NCBI GenBank assembly: GCA_903918195.1 | Contig: CAIXDS010000085.1 | Location: 1-44,889 of the forward strand | From: an uncultured Acetobacteraceae bacterium | GTDB lineage: Bacteria; Pseudomonadota; Alphaproteobacteria; Acetobacterales; Acetobacteraceae | DNA: 44,889 nt | Reading direction: 5' to 3' | In this document: positions 1 through 5,778 of the stretch, piece by piece | Numbering within the stretch: the stretch's first letter is position 1 | Layout: every line of letters begins with the position of its first letter | The notes under the pieces: model-generated | Databases searched by the model: none | What the model was told of the DNA's origin: nothing | The model's input: the letters and a program-made list of their open reading frames with translations, nothing else | Translations under genes and position numbers: made by a program

Positions 1-141
1 CGCAGCAAGGAGCCAACTGGGGATACTCAGCGGCTTACGGCTAGGCGTCGATGTCGAGTTGATCCGCCAGTTGCTGAAGCGTCAGGATCTCGAACGGCAC
101 ATCGGGATGCCCCTCATCCGGCTCAACAGTCACCTGCAGCA
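1..141. repeat. Left copy of exact 141-bp terminal repeat
   Basis: Identical to 44749-44889. A single exact overlap of this size at both ends is what a k-mer assembler leaves on a circular or circularly permuted molecule, so the true circle is about 44,748 bp. A genuine short direct terminal repeat is less likely because the boundary lies inside a coding sequence (the gene at 41-328). Confidence 0.95.
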
Positions 142-328
142 GCAACGGCTGTCCATCCAGCAACGCCTTGGGATGCCAGTGATCCCGCTCGATCCCCTCC
201 GACCACCACACCGCACGGCTTGAGCGCTCCAAACCTTCCTGCTCGTCATCAACCGCAGCGAGCAGCGCCACGAGATTACTGCGCGAGAGCACGATCTGCA
301 GCGTCCCAATGCCTGTCACGATCCTCAC
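41..328 (-). CDS. Hypothetical protein, 95 aa
   Basis: Last gene of the long early minus-strand operon. I do not recognise the family. The N-terminus is hydrophobic-alternating (residues 8-25) and the rest acidic, with no cysteine motif or clear membrane helix. The GTG start at 326-328 overlaps the stop of the gene upstream as GTGA, the usual junction here. Because the assembly is circular, its 3' third is repeated at the right end of the window. Confidence 0.7.
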   Translation of the reverse strand: MRIVTGIGTLQIVLSRSNLVALLAAVDDEQEGLERSSRAVWWSEGIERDHWHPKALLDGQPLLLQVTVEPDEGHPDVPFEILTLQQLADQLDIDA

Positions 329-555
329 GACCGCTTGAACCTGTTCCGATGCAACCTCGACCGCACAATATCCCGCCCCGCACGATCCAACTCACGCGCC
401 GAACTACCCGGCTTCGTGCCCGGAATACACCCCGCGTCCAACCCGATGATCGGCACACGCGGCTGCGACTCGCGCTCACCCGTCGACGTACCACGACCAT
501 GCCCACCCACAGGCTCAGCCTGGCTAGCCGGCGTGACCCGCAACGCCACGCCCAC
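325..555 (-). CDS. Hypothetical basic protein, 76 aa
   Basis: Unrecognised, strongly basic, ending in Arg/Lys-rich residues (RLHRNRFKRS). The region is open in several frames; this frame was chosen because both ends couple to neighbours: its GTG start shares one base with the upstream stop (TAGTG) and its stop overlaps the next GTG (GTGA). Composition suggests nucleic-acid binding, but that is only inference. Confidence 0.5.
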   Translation of the reverse strand: MGVALRVTPASQAEPVGGHGRGTSTGERESQPRVPIIGLDAGCIPGTKPGSSARELDRAGRDIVRSRLHRNRFKRS

Positions 556-875
556 TATGCGATCACCGCGCCGTTCCGCATCTCGTCCTCCATCCGAGCG
601 ATGATCCTAGCCTCGAGCGCGAAGTCTTCAGGCCGACTGCCGACCGGAAACTCGTAAACGGCATACGACCAGTCGGTGCGCCGCAGCGTCATCTTCGGCG
701 GGTGATTGCAGACCAACACGTCACCGTCCAACTCATTCGGGACGACATACACCATCAGCGCGCGCCCAACCGCAATAAGGATCTCCTGCTCGATACGCAG
801 CTTCGTCCACGCCTCCGGCACCTTGATGCCGTACGTCTTGGCTTCCTCGACCAGCTCGACGCGGCTAGGCAGCAT
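555..875 (-). CDS. Hypothetical protein, 106 aa
   Basis: Unrecognised soluble alpha/beta protein. A GTG start at 893 would add six residues, but ATG at 873-875 shares a base with the stop of the HAD gene (TGATG), so I prefer 875. Contains a hydrophobic strand (LMVYVVPNELDGDVLVC) and an acidic helical C-terminus (EARIIARMEDEMRNG). Confidence 0.7.
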   Translation of the reverse strand: MLPSRVELVEEAKTYGIKVPEAWTKLRIEQEILIAVGRALMVYVVPNELDGDVLVCNHPPKMTLRRTDWSYAVYEFPVGSRPEDFALEARIIARMEDEMRNGAVIA

Positions 876-1231
876 CACGCTGTCCTGTTCCACGGCACAC
901 CCGCAGCCTCAAGCTGCGTGAGCGTCGGCCAGAGCCCGTTAAACCGCATCGCACGATCATCCAAATACACGCTCGCATTCCGCTTCACGTGCGACACCCG
1001 CATCTCCGGGAACCCCCAATCCCTCAACCAAACCCGCACAGCCTCATCCGCATTCGGCGCATTCGCCCTCGCCGTATGCACCTCCACACTCCACCCCGAT
1101 GCACGAACGTAGTGCACGAAGTCGACAGCGCCCTCGGTCGGCGCGTCTGGAAGGGTGTACACGTTCTGCCACGGACTCGTATTCGGATGGATCACGCCGT
1201 CCAAGTCGAGAGCTAGCACTGGGCGCGTCAC
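875..1231 (-). CDS. HAD-superfamily phosphatase
   Basis: 118 aa with the HAD fold signature: motif I DLDGV (nucleophile D9, acid D11), motif II Thr in HTAR (T53), a Lys near 84, and motif IV YLDDRA (D91/D92). No cap domain, which resembles short phage HADs such as the 3'-phosphatase half of polynucleotide kinase. The substrate cannot be read from sequence; nucleotide or DNA 3'-phosphate is a reasonable guess given the recombination genes elsewhere. GTG start coupled to the upstream stop as GTGA. Confidence 0.8.
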   Translation of the reverse strand: MTRPVLALDLDGVIHPNTSPWQNVYTLPDAPTEGAVDFVHYVRASGWSVEVHTARANAPNADEAVRVWLRDWGFPEMRVSHVKRNASVYLDDRAMRFNGLWPTLTQLEAAGVPWNRTA

Positions 1232-1521
1232 TGGGGTTGCCAGCCACGAGGACGATTCGCCACGCTTCGATCAGGATGCCAGCCCCACTGCTGCTCAAAC
1301 CGCCACGCCTTCACGCGCCGATCAGTCTCGACTCTGATCGCCACCGTCTCGGCGCGAACCCGAGCGCAGTACGCATCCGTCTCGGCGCTCACCCGATCCA
1401 TCTCCGCGTGGATTCTGCGATGCCGAGGCAGGTTCGCGAGCTCGCTACCGACCGCGACGAGGATCACGGCGACCATGACGATGCCCACCGTGATGCCGAT
1501 TTCAACCAGGATGGCGATCAT
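1228..1521 (-). CDS. Small membrane protein with coiled-coil tail, 97 aa
   Basis: N-terminal transmembrane helix at about residues 3-25 (Ile/Val-rich), then a charged helical segment with repeated Ala/Glu/Thr/Arg (ETDAY, RAETVAIRVETDRR) predicted as coiled coil, and a Trp-rich end. No family recognised. Start ATG 1521 overlaps the previous stop (ATGA). It may act at the membrane during early infection; no direct evidence. Confidence 0.7.
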   Translation of the reverse strand: MIAILVEIGITVGIVMVAVILVAVGSELANLPRHRRIHAEMDRVSAETDAYCARVRAETVAIRVETDRRVKAWRFEQQWGWHPDRSVANRPRGWQPQ

Positions 1522-1712
1522 TCGGCTTGCCCAGTGGGTTCGCGGCGCTCTGAGACGCGTCCTAACGCGTCCCCAGCATCAGGCCGGGATGGCTGGATGG
1601 GGCTAATCGGGTCGTATCCGAACATGGCGATGCGCCGGAGAGCTGCCCCGTTCCTGCAATCACAAGCTGCGGGCTGCTGTCCGCAGACCAGGCACGGCGG
1701 ATGGTCAGGCAT
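1518..1712 (-). CDS. Small Cys-rich protein, 64 aa
   Basis: Starts MPDHPPCLVCGQQPAACDC: a CxxC plus CxC cluster, likely one zinc site, followed by a disordered Pro/Arg-rich tail. ATG at 1710-1712 lies inside the last codons of the upstream gene (8-nt overlap, ATGCCTGA), the same junction seen at 2706 and 2878. A GGGTGG Shine-Dalgarno lies 5 nt upstream. Function unknown. Confidence 0.6.
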   Translation of the reverse strand: MPDHPPCLVCGQQPAACDCRNGAALRRIAMFGYDPISPIQPSRPDAGDALGRVSERREPTGQAE

Positions 1713-1723
1713 CCACGCCACCC
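1705..1723. repeat. Gene-junction repeat, type A copy 1
   Basis: 19 bp with one mismatch to the start of 2706-2735. It again joins a gene ending in Asp-Ala-stop to one beginning ATGCCTGA. Confidence 0.6.
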
Positions 1724-1845
1724 TGAGCGGGCAACGGGTAAACAACCCGTTCCCAACACGCGCAACCACGCCAATAGTGAGGAGTGCGCGGCTTTCTGCG
1801 CGGCATCCACACACCTTCAACCACCCGGGATCTCCACCGCGTCAT
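1705..1845 (-). CDS. Hypothetical basic microprotein, 46 aa
   Basis: Begins MTRWRSRVVEGVWMPRRK and contains Trp/Cys (YWRGCACWE). The start was placed at ATG 1843-1845 because it overlaps the stop of the 44-aa membrane gene as ATGA. Unrecognised; the strong basic N-terminus hints at nucleic-acid or membrane binding. Confidence 0.5.
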   Translation of the reverse strand: MTRWRSRVVEGVWMPRRKPRTPHYWRGCACWERVVYPLPAQGGVDA

Positions 1846-1976
1846 GCGTCGCCGCCGAGCGTGGAGCGGATCTCCTGGATCGCGCTGTCGATTTGCTTGG
1901 CGATGCGTCGGTCGCGTTGCCAGCGCAGGAGGTATCCCGCGACGAACGCGAGCACCGAATACACGTAGGCGCTCAT
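1842..1976 (-). CDS. Single-pass membrane microprotein, 44 aa
   Basis: MSAYVYSVLAFVAGYLLRWQ forms an N-terminal transmembrane helix, followed by a soluble amphipathic helix (RRIAKQIDSAIQEIRSTLGG). Both ends are stop/start coupled (ATGA upstream and downstream). No family recognised; topology would place the charged C-terminal helix on one face of the membrane. Confidence 0.6.
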   Translation of the reverse strand: MSAYVYSVLAFVAGYLLRWQRDRRIAKQIDSAIQEIRSTLGGDA

Positions 1977-2041
1977 GCGTGCATCTCGCCTTCGGAGACC
2001 CGGTTCCACGGCACACCCGCGCGCTTCTCGATGGCGGCCAT
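1973..2041 (-). CDS. 22-aa coupled micro-ORF
   Basis: The ATG shares a base with the upstream stop (TGATG) and the stop overlaps the next ATG (ATGA), so it fills the gap exactly. It contains AGVPWNR, which also ends the HAD protein at 875-1231 (EAAGVPWNR), so it may be a duplicated C-terminal scrap of that gene rather than a functional peptide. Confidence 0.4.
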   Translation of the reverse strand: MAAIEKRAGVPWNRVSEGEMHA

Positions 2042-2238
2042 CAGATCGCCAATCCGCGGTGAGCGCATTCGGCGTCCACCTGTGGCCCGATTCCGTTCAT
2101 CAGCAGGTCTGCCTCGTCGGAGGTCAGAAACTCGTCGCTGATGTGCGCCAGCATCGTCAACTCTTCGTCGGTGAACGCGGCCCAGCGGTTGCCGGCATCA
2201 AGCCACTCCGCGAGGCTAGCGGCTCGATAGAGCCTCAC
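2041..2238 (-). CDS. Hypothetical acidic protein, 65 aa
   Basis: Unrecognised, helical and acidic (FTDEELTMLAHISDEFLTSD). GTG start at 2236-2238 overlaps the stop of the upstream gene (GTGA); longer versions of this frame run antisense-like Arg-rich translation and are unlikely. Confidence 0.55.
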   Translation of the reverse strand: MRLYRAASLAEWLDAGNRWAAFTDEELTMLAHISDEFLTSDEADLLMNGIGPQVDAECAHRGLAI

Positions 2239-2525
2239 GACTCGCCCGCTTCGATCTCGACCGCGCCTTCGGGAAACATGCGCCGGAAGAACTCGAAGAC
2301 GTGCTCGGGCGGCCGCTCGGTACCGATCCCGGCGTACTCGTAGAGCACGACAAGCGACTGCTCCATCTCGGCGAGGGCCGTGAGGGCAGCCACCGCGTGA
2401 CACCGATTGAAACAGTGGTCGCACTCGGTGATGCTTCCTGATTGGCACGGTTTGCCGTCAGCGCGTGCCCGCTGGCATTCCATGGCGTCCTCTGCAATCG
2501 CGTCGAGGTGCTCGCGTGCGCTCAC
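2235..2525 (-). CDS. Small Cys-containing protein, paralogue of 10382-10612
   Basis: 96 aa, N-terminus MSAREHLDAIAEDAM, then CHAVAALTALAE. The gene at 10382-10612 has the same plan (SIREHLRAIAYGE ... HAVAALAELDAAV), so these are diverged duplicates. A Cys/His group (CQSGSITECDHCFNRC) present only here may bind zinc. The C-terminus VEIEAGES belongs to the shared tail described at 2244-2265. GTG start, GTGA junction. Confidence 0.65.
   Translation of the reverse strand: MSAREHLDAIAEDAMECQRARADGKPCQSGSITECDHCFNRCHAVAALTALAEMEQSLVVLYEYAGIGTERPPEHVFEFFRRMFPEGAVEIEAGES
2244..2265. repeat. Gene-end repeat, type B copy 1
   Basis: 22 bp, 21/22 identical to 3105-3126. It encodes the C-terminal AVEIEAG stretch of the gene at 2235-2525. 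The other copy encodes the same tail of an otherwise unrelated protein. Confidence 0.7.
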
Positions 2526-2713
2526 GGCGTGCTCTCATCGGCAGATGCCTGCTTGTGGTCAGCAGTGAGCATCGACCAGCGCGCGCAGCAGCGGCCACAC
2601 TCCAGCCGAATGGTCGTGTCATGCGGCGGTGGCTGGCACGTGTACCGGTGGTACTGGAGGTAGCCGCACTTCGGGCAGCGAGGGTTGAGCGTGAACTCGG
2701 AGTCCTCAGGCAT
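2522..2713 (-). CDS. Zinc-ribbon protein, 63 aa
   Basis: Four-Cys ribbon: CPKCGYLQYHRYTC and CGRCCARW give two CxxC knuckles about 27 residues apart. Start ATG at 2711-2713 overlaps the upstream stop by 8 nt. Small zinc ribbons recur in this operon (1518, 7599, 7802, 8895, 15139, 15300); they could be transcription or DNA-binding adaptors, but no target can be named. Confidence 0.65.
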   Translation of the reverse strand: MPEDSEFTLNPRCPKCGYLQYHRYTCQPPPHDTTIRLECGRCCARWSMLTADHKQASADESTP

Positions 2714-2735
2714 CCTCGCCACCCGCCTCGATCTC
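2706..2735. repeat. Gene-junction repeat, type A copy 2
   Basis: 30-bp junction, 26/30 identical to 2878-2907; its first 19 bp match 1705-1723 at 18/19. It encodes the end of one gene (EIEAGGEDA-stop) and the ATGCCTGA start of the next. Confidence 0.7.
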
Positions 2736-2885
2736 ATCAGCGATGGGCTGGGGTAGCTGCATGGCGTTCTCGAGGGCTGTGATGCGCTGGCGGAGTGGTT
2801 CGATCTCGTTAAAGACTCCGTGCGTGATCGTGCTCATCCACTCGTACATCGTCTTTGGCTCCCCCTGCTCATCACCGTCAGGCAT
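2706..2885 (-). CDS. Hypothetical protein, 59 aa
   Basis: Unrecognised; a helical segment (FNEIEPLRQRITALENAMQL) looks like a short coiled coil, followed by the shared tail EIEAGGEDA. ATG at 2883-2885 sits within the last codons of the upstream gene (ATGCCTGA). Confidence 0.55.
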   Translation of the reverse strand: MPDGDEQGEPKTMYEWMSTITHGVFNEIEPLRQRITALENAMQLPQPIADEIEAGGEDA

Positions 2886-2907
2886 CCGCGCCTCCCGCGT
2901 CGAGCTC
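2878..2907. repeat. Gene-junction repeat, type A copy 3
   Basis: Counterpart of 2706-2735 (26/30 identical). Encodes ELDAGGADA-stop of the upstream gene and ATGCCTGA of the downstream gene. Confidence 0.7.
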
Positions 2908-3096
2908 GCGATCATCCTTCAGCATCGCGAGCACCGGGCTAGACCACTCAGGCGGCCCATCCGTATCTCCAGGCTTCGCGTTCAGAAGCCAGTTGCGGAA
3001 CTTCTCGGTGCGATTCCCCGAACCGTTGATCCAGCCAGCTAGGAGCAGCTCATCGAAGCGCTCTCGCGGCAGACGCATCATCAGCGGCCCACTCAC
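2878..3096 (-). CDS. Hypothetical protein, 72 aa
   Basis: Unrecognised. Arg-rich start (MRLPRERFDELLLAGW), a middle resembling a winged or loop segment (RTEKFRNWLLNAKPG), and the tail ELDAGGADA shared with neighbours. GTG start coupled as GTGA to the terminase-small-like gene upstream. Confidence 0.6.
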   Translation of the reverse strand: MSGPLMMRLPRERFDELLLAGWINGSGNRTEKFRNWLLNAKPGDTDGPPEWSSPVLAMLKDDRELDAGGADA

Positions 3097-3542
3097 GCTT
3101 CACCGCCCGCCTCGATCTCGACCGCGGTGCCCTCAATAACCACCGGCTCATCCACCCAAATCATCTCCGCCAACGACTCCCGCGTAATCACATTCACGGT
3201 GACGCCAACGGTCAAATCGAGCCCGACGAGCTTTGCCTCGCGAATCCACAGCTTGTCGATGCGATCAACGATCTCGGGCCGCGGGTTGCCCTCGTCGTCA
3301 TCCAGCGCAGCGAACAACCGAGTCCGCACGCTGTCGATCGCCGCCAGCTGCATCTGCCGGCGATGCTCCGTGACCTCGCTCGAAGGCTTCTGCTCGGCCA
3401 GCCACGCATCCTCGTGGTACTTCACGCCTTGGAGCGTCAGACCGACTACCGCTCCGACCTGCTCGAGCGTGTGGCCAGCGAACCGCAGCTTGATGATCTC
3501 GGCGCGCTTCGAGTCGGTTTTGAGGCGCTCTACAGTCGCCAT
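3093..3542 (-). CDS. Terminase small subunit-like HTH protein
   Basis: 149 aa. Residues 12-50 form a homeodomain-like HTH (RAEIIKLRFAGHTLEQVGAVVG ... HEDAW) of the kind found in small terminase subunits and phage transcription factors, followed by a long helix (RRQMQLAAIDSVRTRLFAAL) and a C-terminal strand-rich part with the EIEAGGEA tail. It would recognise the packaging site and hand DNA to the large subunit. Its position about 4 kb from the large terminase on the circle, in a different operon, makes this tentative; a regulator is the alternative. The Shine-Dalgarno is weak. Confidence 0.5.
   Translation of the reverse strand: MATVERLKTDSKRAEIIKLRFAGHTLEQVGAVVGLTLQGVKYHEDAWLAEQKPSSEVTEHRRQMQLAAIDSVRTRLFAALDDDEGNPRPEIVDRIDKLWIREAKLVGLDLTVGVTVNVITRESLAEMIWVDEPVVIEGTAVEIEAGGEA
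3105..3126. repeat. Gene-end repeat, type B copy 2
   Basis: 22 bp, 21/22 identical to 2244-2265. It encodes the AVEIEAGG tail of the 149-aa HTH protein. Confidence 0.7.
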
Positions 3543-3606
3543 GAGGTAAAGCCGCTGGTGTTGGGCATTTGTGGGGAGTGTACTTCACGCACCCGCAACG
3601 CCTAGT

Positions 3607-3649
3607 GGGCGTGTCGCCACTGACCCGTACGAAGTCCGGCGACACGCCC
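3607..3649. terminator. Perfect 12-bp inverted repeat, possible terminator or operator
   Basis: Arms GGGCGTGTCGCC (3607-3618) and GGCGACACGCCC (3638-3649) with a 19-nt loop, in the 167-nt gap between the small genes at 3710-4033 and the 149-aa gene. There is no U-run on either side, so a factor-dependent terminator, attenuator or protein-binding site all fit. An 8-mer TCCGGAAA occurs twice nearby (3660-3687). Confidence 0.6.
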
Positions 3650-3709
3650 TGAGCAGCGCATCCGGAAAGTCTCCAGCTCTCCGGAAACCCAGCAAGCCGA
3701 GAGAGGCTC

Positions 3710-3844
3710 CTACCGCCATGGTAACAGCAGAACTAGCACCTTCGCCCGGGTGTATCCGGTGATCCACATGAGTCGTTCGACGCTGTATCCGTCGCGACGG
3801 TAGGCGCGCAGGATGCGTTTCTTGTCGGCTAGCGGGATGCTCAT
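3710..3844 (-). CDS. Small HTH-like protein, 44 aa
   Basis: Begins MSIPLADKKRILRAYRRDG; the pattern of a basic helix, turn, second helix (SVERLMWITGYTRAKVLVLL) resembles a homeodomain-like DNA-binding unit used alone in small phage regulators. It starts 18 nt after the upstream 56-aa gene, divergent from the leaderless plus-strand transcript at 4069, so a role in that switch is plausible. Weak Shine-Dalgarno. Confidence 0.55.
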   Translation of the reverse strand: MSIPLADKKRILRAYRRDGYSVERLMWITGYTRAKVLVLLLPWR

Positions 3845-3862
3845 GCGGGTTGCGCCATCCGT

Positions 3863-4033
3863 TCATCGTGGATCGTCGCTGGTCGTTGGCAGGAGTTCAT
3901 CTAGGACGCGGAGCGCCTGGGTGATATGCCAACGGCCTGTGCTGGTGGTCTGGTTGTCGGGCATGCGTCGGAGTGCGCTTTCTAGGTCGTTCTGTATGAG
4001 TCGCAGCTTAGCTATCCTCGTTGTAATCCTCAC
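3863..4033 (-). CDS. Hypothetical protein, 56 aa
   Basis: GTG start at 4031-4033 with AAAGGA 6 nt upstream. Helical and charged (RIAKLRLIQNDLESALRRM; WHITQALRVLDELL). Family not recognised. Its 5' end lies next to the promoter of the plus-strand pair 4069-4508, so the two transcripts diverge. Confidence 0.65.
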   Translation of the reverse strand: MRITTRIAKLRLIQNDLESALRRMPDNQTTSTGRWHITQALRVLDELLPTTSDDPR

Positions 4034-4062
4034 TTGACATCCTTTGTAAGGTGTGGTTTACT
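4034..4062 (+). promoter_or_regulatory. Sigma70-type promoter for leaderless transcript
   Basis: TTGACA (4034-4039), 17-bp spacer, TTTACT (4057-4062). Transcription would begin about 7 nt later, at or next to the ATG at 4069, giving a leaderless mRNA. The -35 matches consensus in all six positions. Confidence 0.75.
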
Positions 4063-4068
4063 TCGGGT

Positions 4069-4305
4069 ATGGAAACCGCAGAGCACATCAGCCAGCACGA
4101 CGCCGAGACGATCACCGTTCTCGCTAACCGCACCGCCGATCTCATGCTCGAGGGGCTCGACATTCGCGAGGCGACGCGCCAGTCCATCGCCGAGATGGTG
4201 AAGGCGCATGATCGCTGGCTCGGCCTTTGCAGTGATCGGGACGTCAAGGATGCGTTCGCGGATCGCATGTGGTGGAAGGTCAACGGCGGGGAGGTGCCGG
4301 CATGA
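4069..4305 (+). CDS. Early hypothetical protein, 78 aa
   Basis: First gene of a two-gene plus-strand island. The start at 4069 (METAEHISQHDAE) is set by the promoter 4034-4062; an upstream GTG-type start at 4051 would precede the predicted transcription start. All-helical and acidic; family not recognised. Overlaps the next gene as ATGA. Position opposite a minus-strand operon suggests expression in early infection or lysogeny. Confidence 0.7.
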   Translation: METAEHISQHDAETITVLANRTADLMLEGLDIREATRQSIAEMVKAHDRWLGLCSDRDVKDAFADRMWWKVNGGEVPA

Positions 4306-4508
4306 GCGGCAAGCAGGCTGACTGGCATCTGACGCTGCGGGGGGCCGCCGAAAGGCGGCTTCTCGCTGTGCGTGAGCTCGATGCGTCTCTCGCTTCGATG
4401 AATGCTGCGGTGCGTGATGCTCGAGCTGCGGGCATGTCTGCGGTAGCGATCGCTGAGGCGATTGAAACCACGCGTCAGCGGGTGTATGAGATTCTCCGCG
4501 AGGGCTAG
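4302..4508 (+). CDS. Small HTH protein, 68 aa
   Basis: Long N-terminal helix (ERRLLAVRELDASLASMN) then a C-terminal helix-turn-helix, SAVAIAEAIETTRQRVYEIL, of the resolvase/MerR-like type. Likely a DNA-binding regulator working with the 78-aa protein. Its stop overlaps the convergent 220-aa gene by 4 nt. Confidence 0.65.
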   Translation: MSGKQADWHLTLRGAAERRLLAVRELDASLASMNAAVRDARAAGMSAVAIAEAIETTRQRVYEILREG

Positions 4509-5167
4509 TCATTCGTGCTCCTGCGGTCTGCGAGTTCGCGGTTGATCTCCTGCATGATCCGCGTTCGCTCCTCGGGTTCAAGCTTTGAGATTTGCGCGTC
4601 TCTTATCGTGATGAGTTCCTCTTCAGTGTGCCGACCCCACCGTCTGTGCGACTCCCACATCAGGCGGACGTGCTCGGTTTCCTTTGCCGGGTACCGGGGC
4701 GGCGCGGGGGCCGTCGGCGTGGGTATCCAAGCTGGTGCGCTTAGCTCGCTTCTGAGGGTGGCGTCAAGTGCTAGGAGCTCAGTTCCGGAGGCTCCGCAGT
4801 GGTCGAGTGCGTAGTCGATCGCGAATTCCACTCGTTCGTCTTCGTCCCAAGGGGTGTGGCTGAGGTCGGTCATCTTTGCGACGAAGTAGACGTGTGCCCG
4901 TTGGAGATGTGTCGCTGGTCGTTTCTGCGCTTGCTTTCGAGGTGTCTGGGAGCGGTGCTTGCCGTCTCTGATGTTGTGCATGAGTACGGCGATGGGGCTG
5001 CGGACGTTGGTGTCGCTGGTGATCTTGGCGATGAGTGTGTGGACGCCGGACGCGTTCTCGGCGAGCGCTTCGCGGATGACGGGTTCCTGCTGGGGGCTGA
5101 CGTAGCCAATCGCCTCTTGGACCCAGGCGAAGCCCTCCTCCCCCTCCTGCGTTCGGAGGGCGCTCAT
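4505..5167 (-). CDS. Hypothetical replication-module protein, 220 aa
   Basis: Unrecognised. A helical N-terminal half (residues 1-60), a basic linker (KHRSQTPRKQAQKRP), then an acidic part with DEDERVEFAIDYALDH and a helical C-terminus (EEERT, RIMQEINRELADRR). It follows a winged-helix replication-type protein at 5291 through two coupled micro-ORFs, so it may be a helicase-loader or primosome partner, but no motif proves this. Confidence 0.6.
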   Translation of the reverse strand: MSALRTQEGEEGFAWVQEAIGYVSPQQEPVIREALAENASGVHTLIAKITSDTNVRSPIAVLMHNIRDGKHRSQTPRKQAQKRPATHLQRAHVYFVAKMTDLSHTPWDEDERVEFAIDYALDHCGASGTELLALDATLRSELSAPAWIPTPTAPAPPRYPAKETEHVRLMWESHRRWGRHTEEELITIRDAQISKLEPEERTRIMQEINRELADRRSTND

Positions 5168-5238
5168 GGTCGGGCCTCGCGTGGAGCGTTTGTAGGGAGG
5201 GAGGAGGGGGTTGTAGTTAAGGACGGGACGGGACTCAT
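5164..5238 (-). CDS. 24-aa coupled micro-ORF
   Basis: ATG at 5236-5238 overlaps the previous stop, and its stop overlaps the ATG of the 220-aa gene (ATGA both sides). Ser/Thr/Pro-rich, no recognisable motif. It may serve mainly to carry ribosomes across the 126-nt gap between the flanking genes. Confidence 0.4.
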   Translation of the reverse strand: MSPVPSLTTTPSSLPTNAPREARP

Positions 5239-5294
5239 TTGGTCACCTGGTTCGTCACTAGTGGTGTCACGGCGTGACAGGGTGCGTGGCTCAT
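5235..5294 (-). CDS. 19-aa coupled micro-ORF
   Basis: ATG at 5292-5294 overlaps the stop of the 111-aa gene, and the stop overlaps the next micro-ORF (ATGA both sides): MSHAPCHAVTPLVTNQVTK. No motif; a translational-coupling spacer is the simplest reading. Confidence 0.4.
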   Translation of the reverse strand: MSHAPCHAVTPLVTNQVTK

Positions 5295-5626
5295 GGCGTG
5301 ACACCTCTTGCTTTGTGCTGTCGGTGTAGCCATGCCTCTCTGCGCTTTTCCACGCTTGCTCTGGTTGGCTGATATTTCGCCCAGTTGCGCACGAGGAGGC
5401 TTTGATCCGTTCCGTTGGTGACGAGGAGGCCGGCGTCCAGTAGTTCGCGGGTGGCACTCGTCTTTCCTCGGGCGAGCCTGTTGACGCGCGCGCGCGTGAT
5501 GTGGCCGTCGGTGAGGTGGCGGCCGCAGTAGGAGAGGACGAATGCGAAGGTGGCGACGGCGTGCATGCTGAGCGCGTCGACGTCGGGGTCGTCGTGGAAC
5601 GTGTCTGAGAGTTTGACCCAGGTCAC
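5291..5626 (-). CDS. Winged-helix replication-type protein, 111 aa
   Basis: Starts MTWVKLSDTFHDDPDVDALS and continues with YCGRHLTDGHITRARVNRLA, the pattern of phage replication-region proteins that begin W-x-K-L-D-x-x-F-x-D-x-P and carry an LTDG-I step into a winged helix. Probably DNA binding near the replication start. GTG start coupled as GTGA. Confidence 0.65.
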   Translation of the reverse strand: MTWVKLSDTFHDDPDVDALSMHAVATFAFVLSYCGRHLTDGHITRARVNRLARGKTSATRELLDAGLLVTNGTDQSLLVRNWAKYQPTRASVEKRREAWLHRQHKARGVTP

Positions 5627-5778
5627 CGTTCGTCCCTCAATAGGCGCAGGGCTTCTTCGGCGTCTTGCCAGGTCGCCGCTTCGCGGAGTAGGCGGTCGGT
5701 GCCGGTGTTCTTATGGCAGTGGCGACGCTCGATCAACTGGAGGAGTTCGAGTAGGCGGTCCTTCTGTGCGCGGGTCAT
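5623..5778 (-). CDS. Small helical protein, 51 aa
   Basis: MTRAQKDRLLELLQLIERRH followed by LLREAATWQDAEEALRLLRD: two amphipathic helices. The ATG at 5776-5778 overlaps the stop of HNH gene 1 (ATGA), placing it directly behind that insertion. Family not recognised. Confidence 0.6.
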   Translation of the reverse strand: MTRAQKDRLLELLQLIERRHCHKNTGTDRLLREAATWQDAEEALRLLRDER

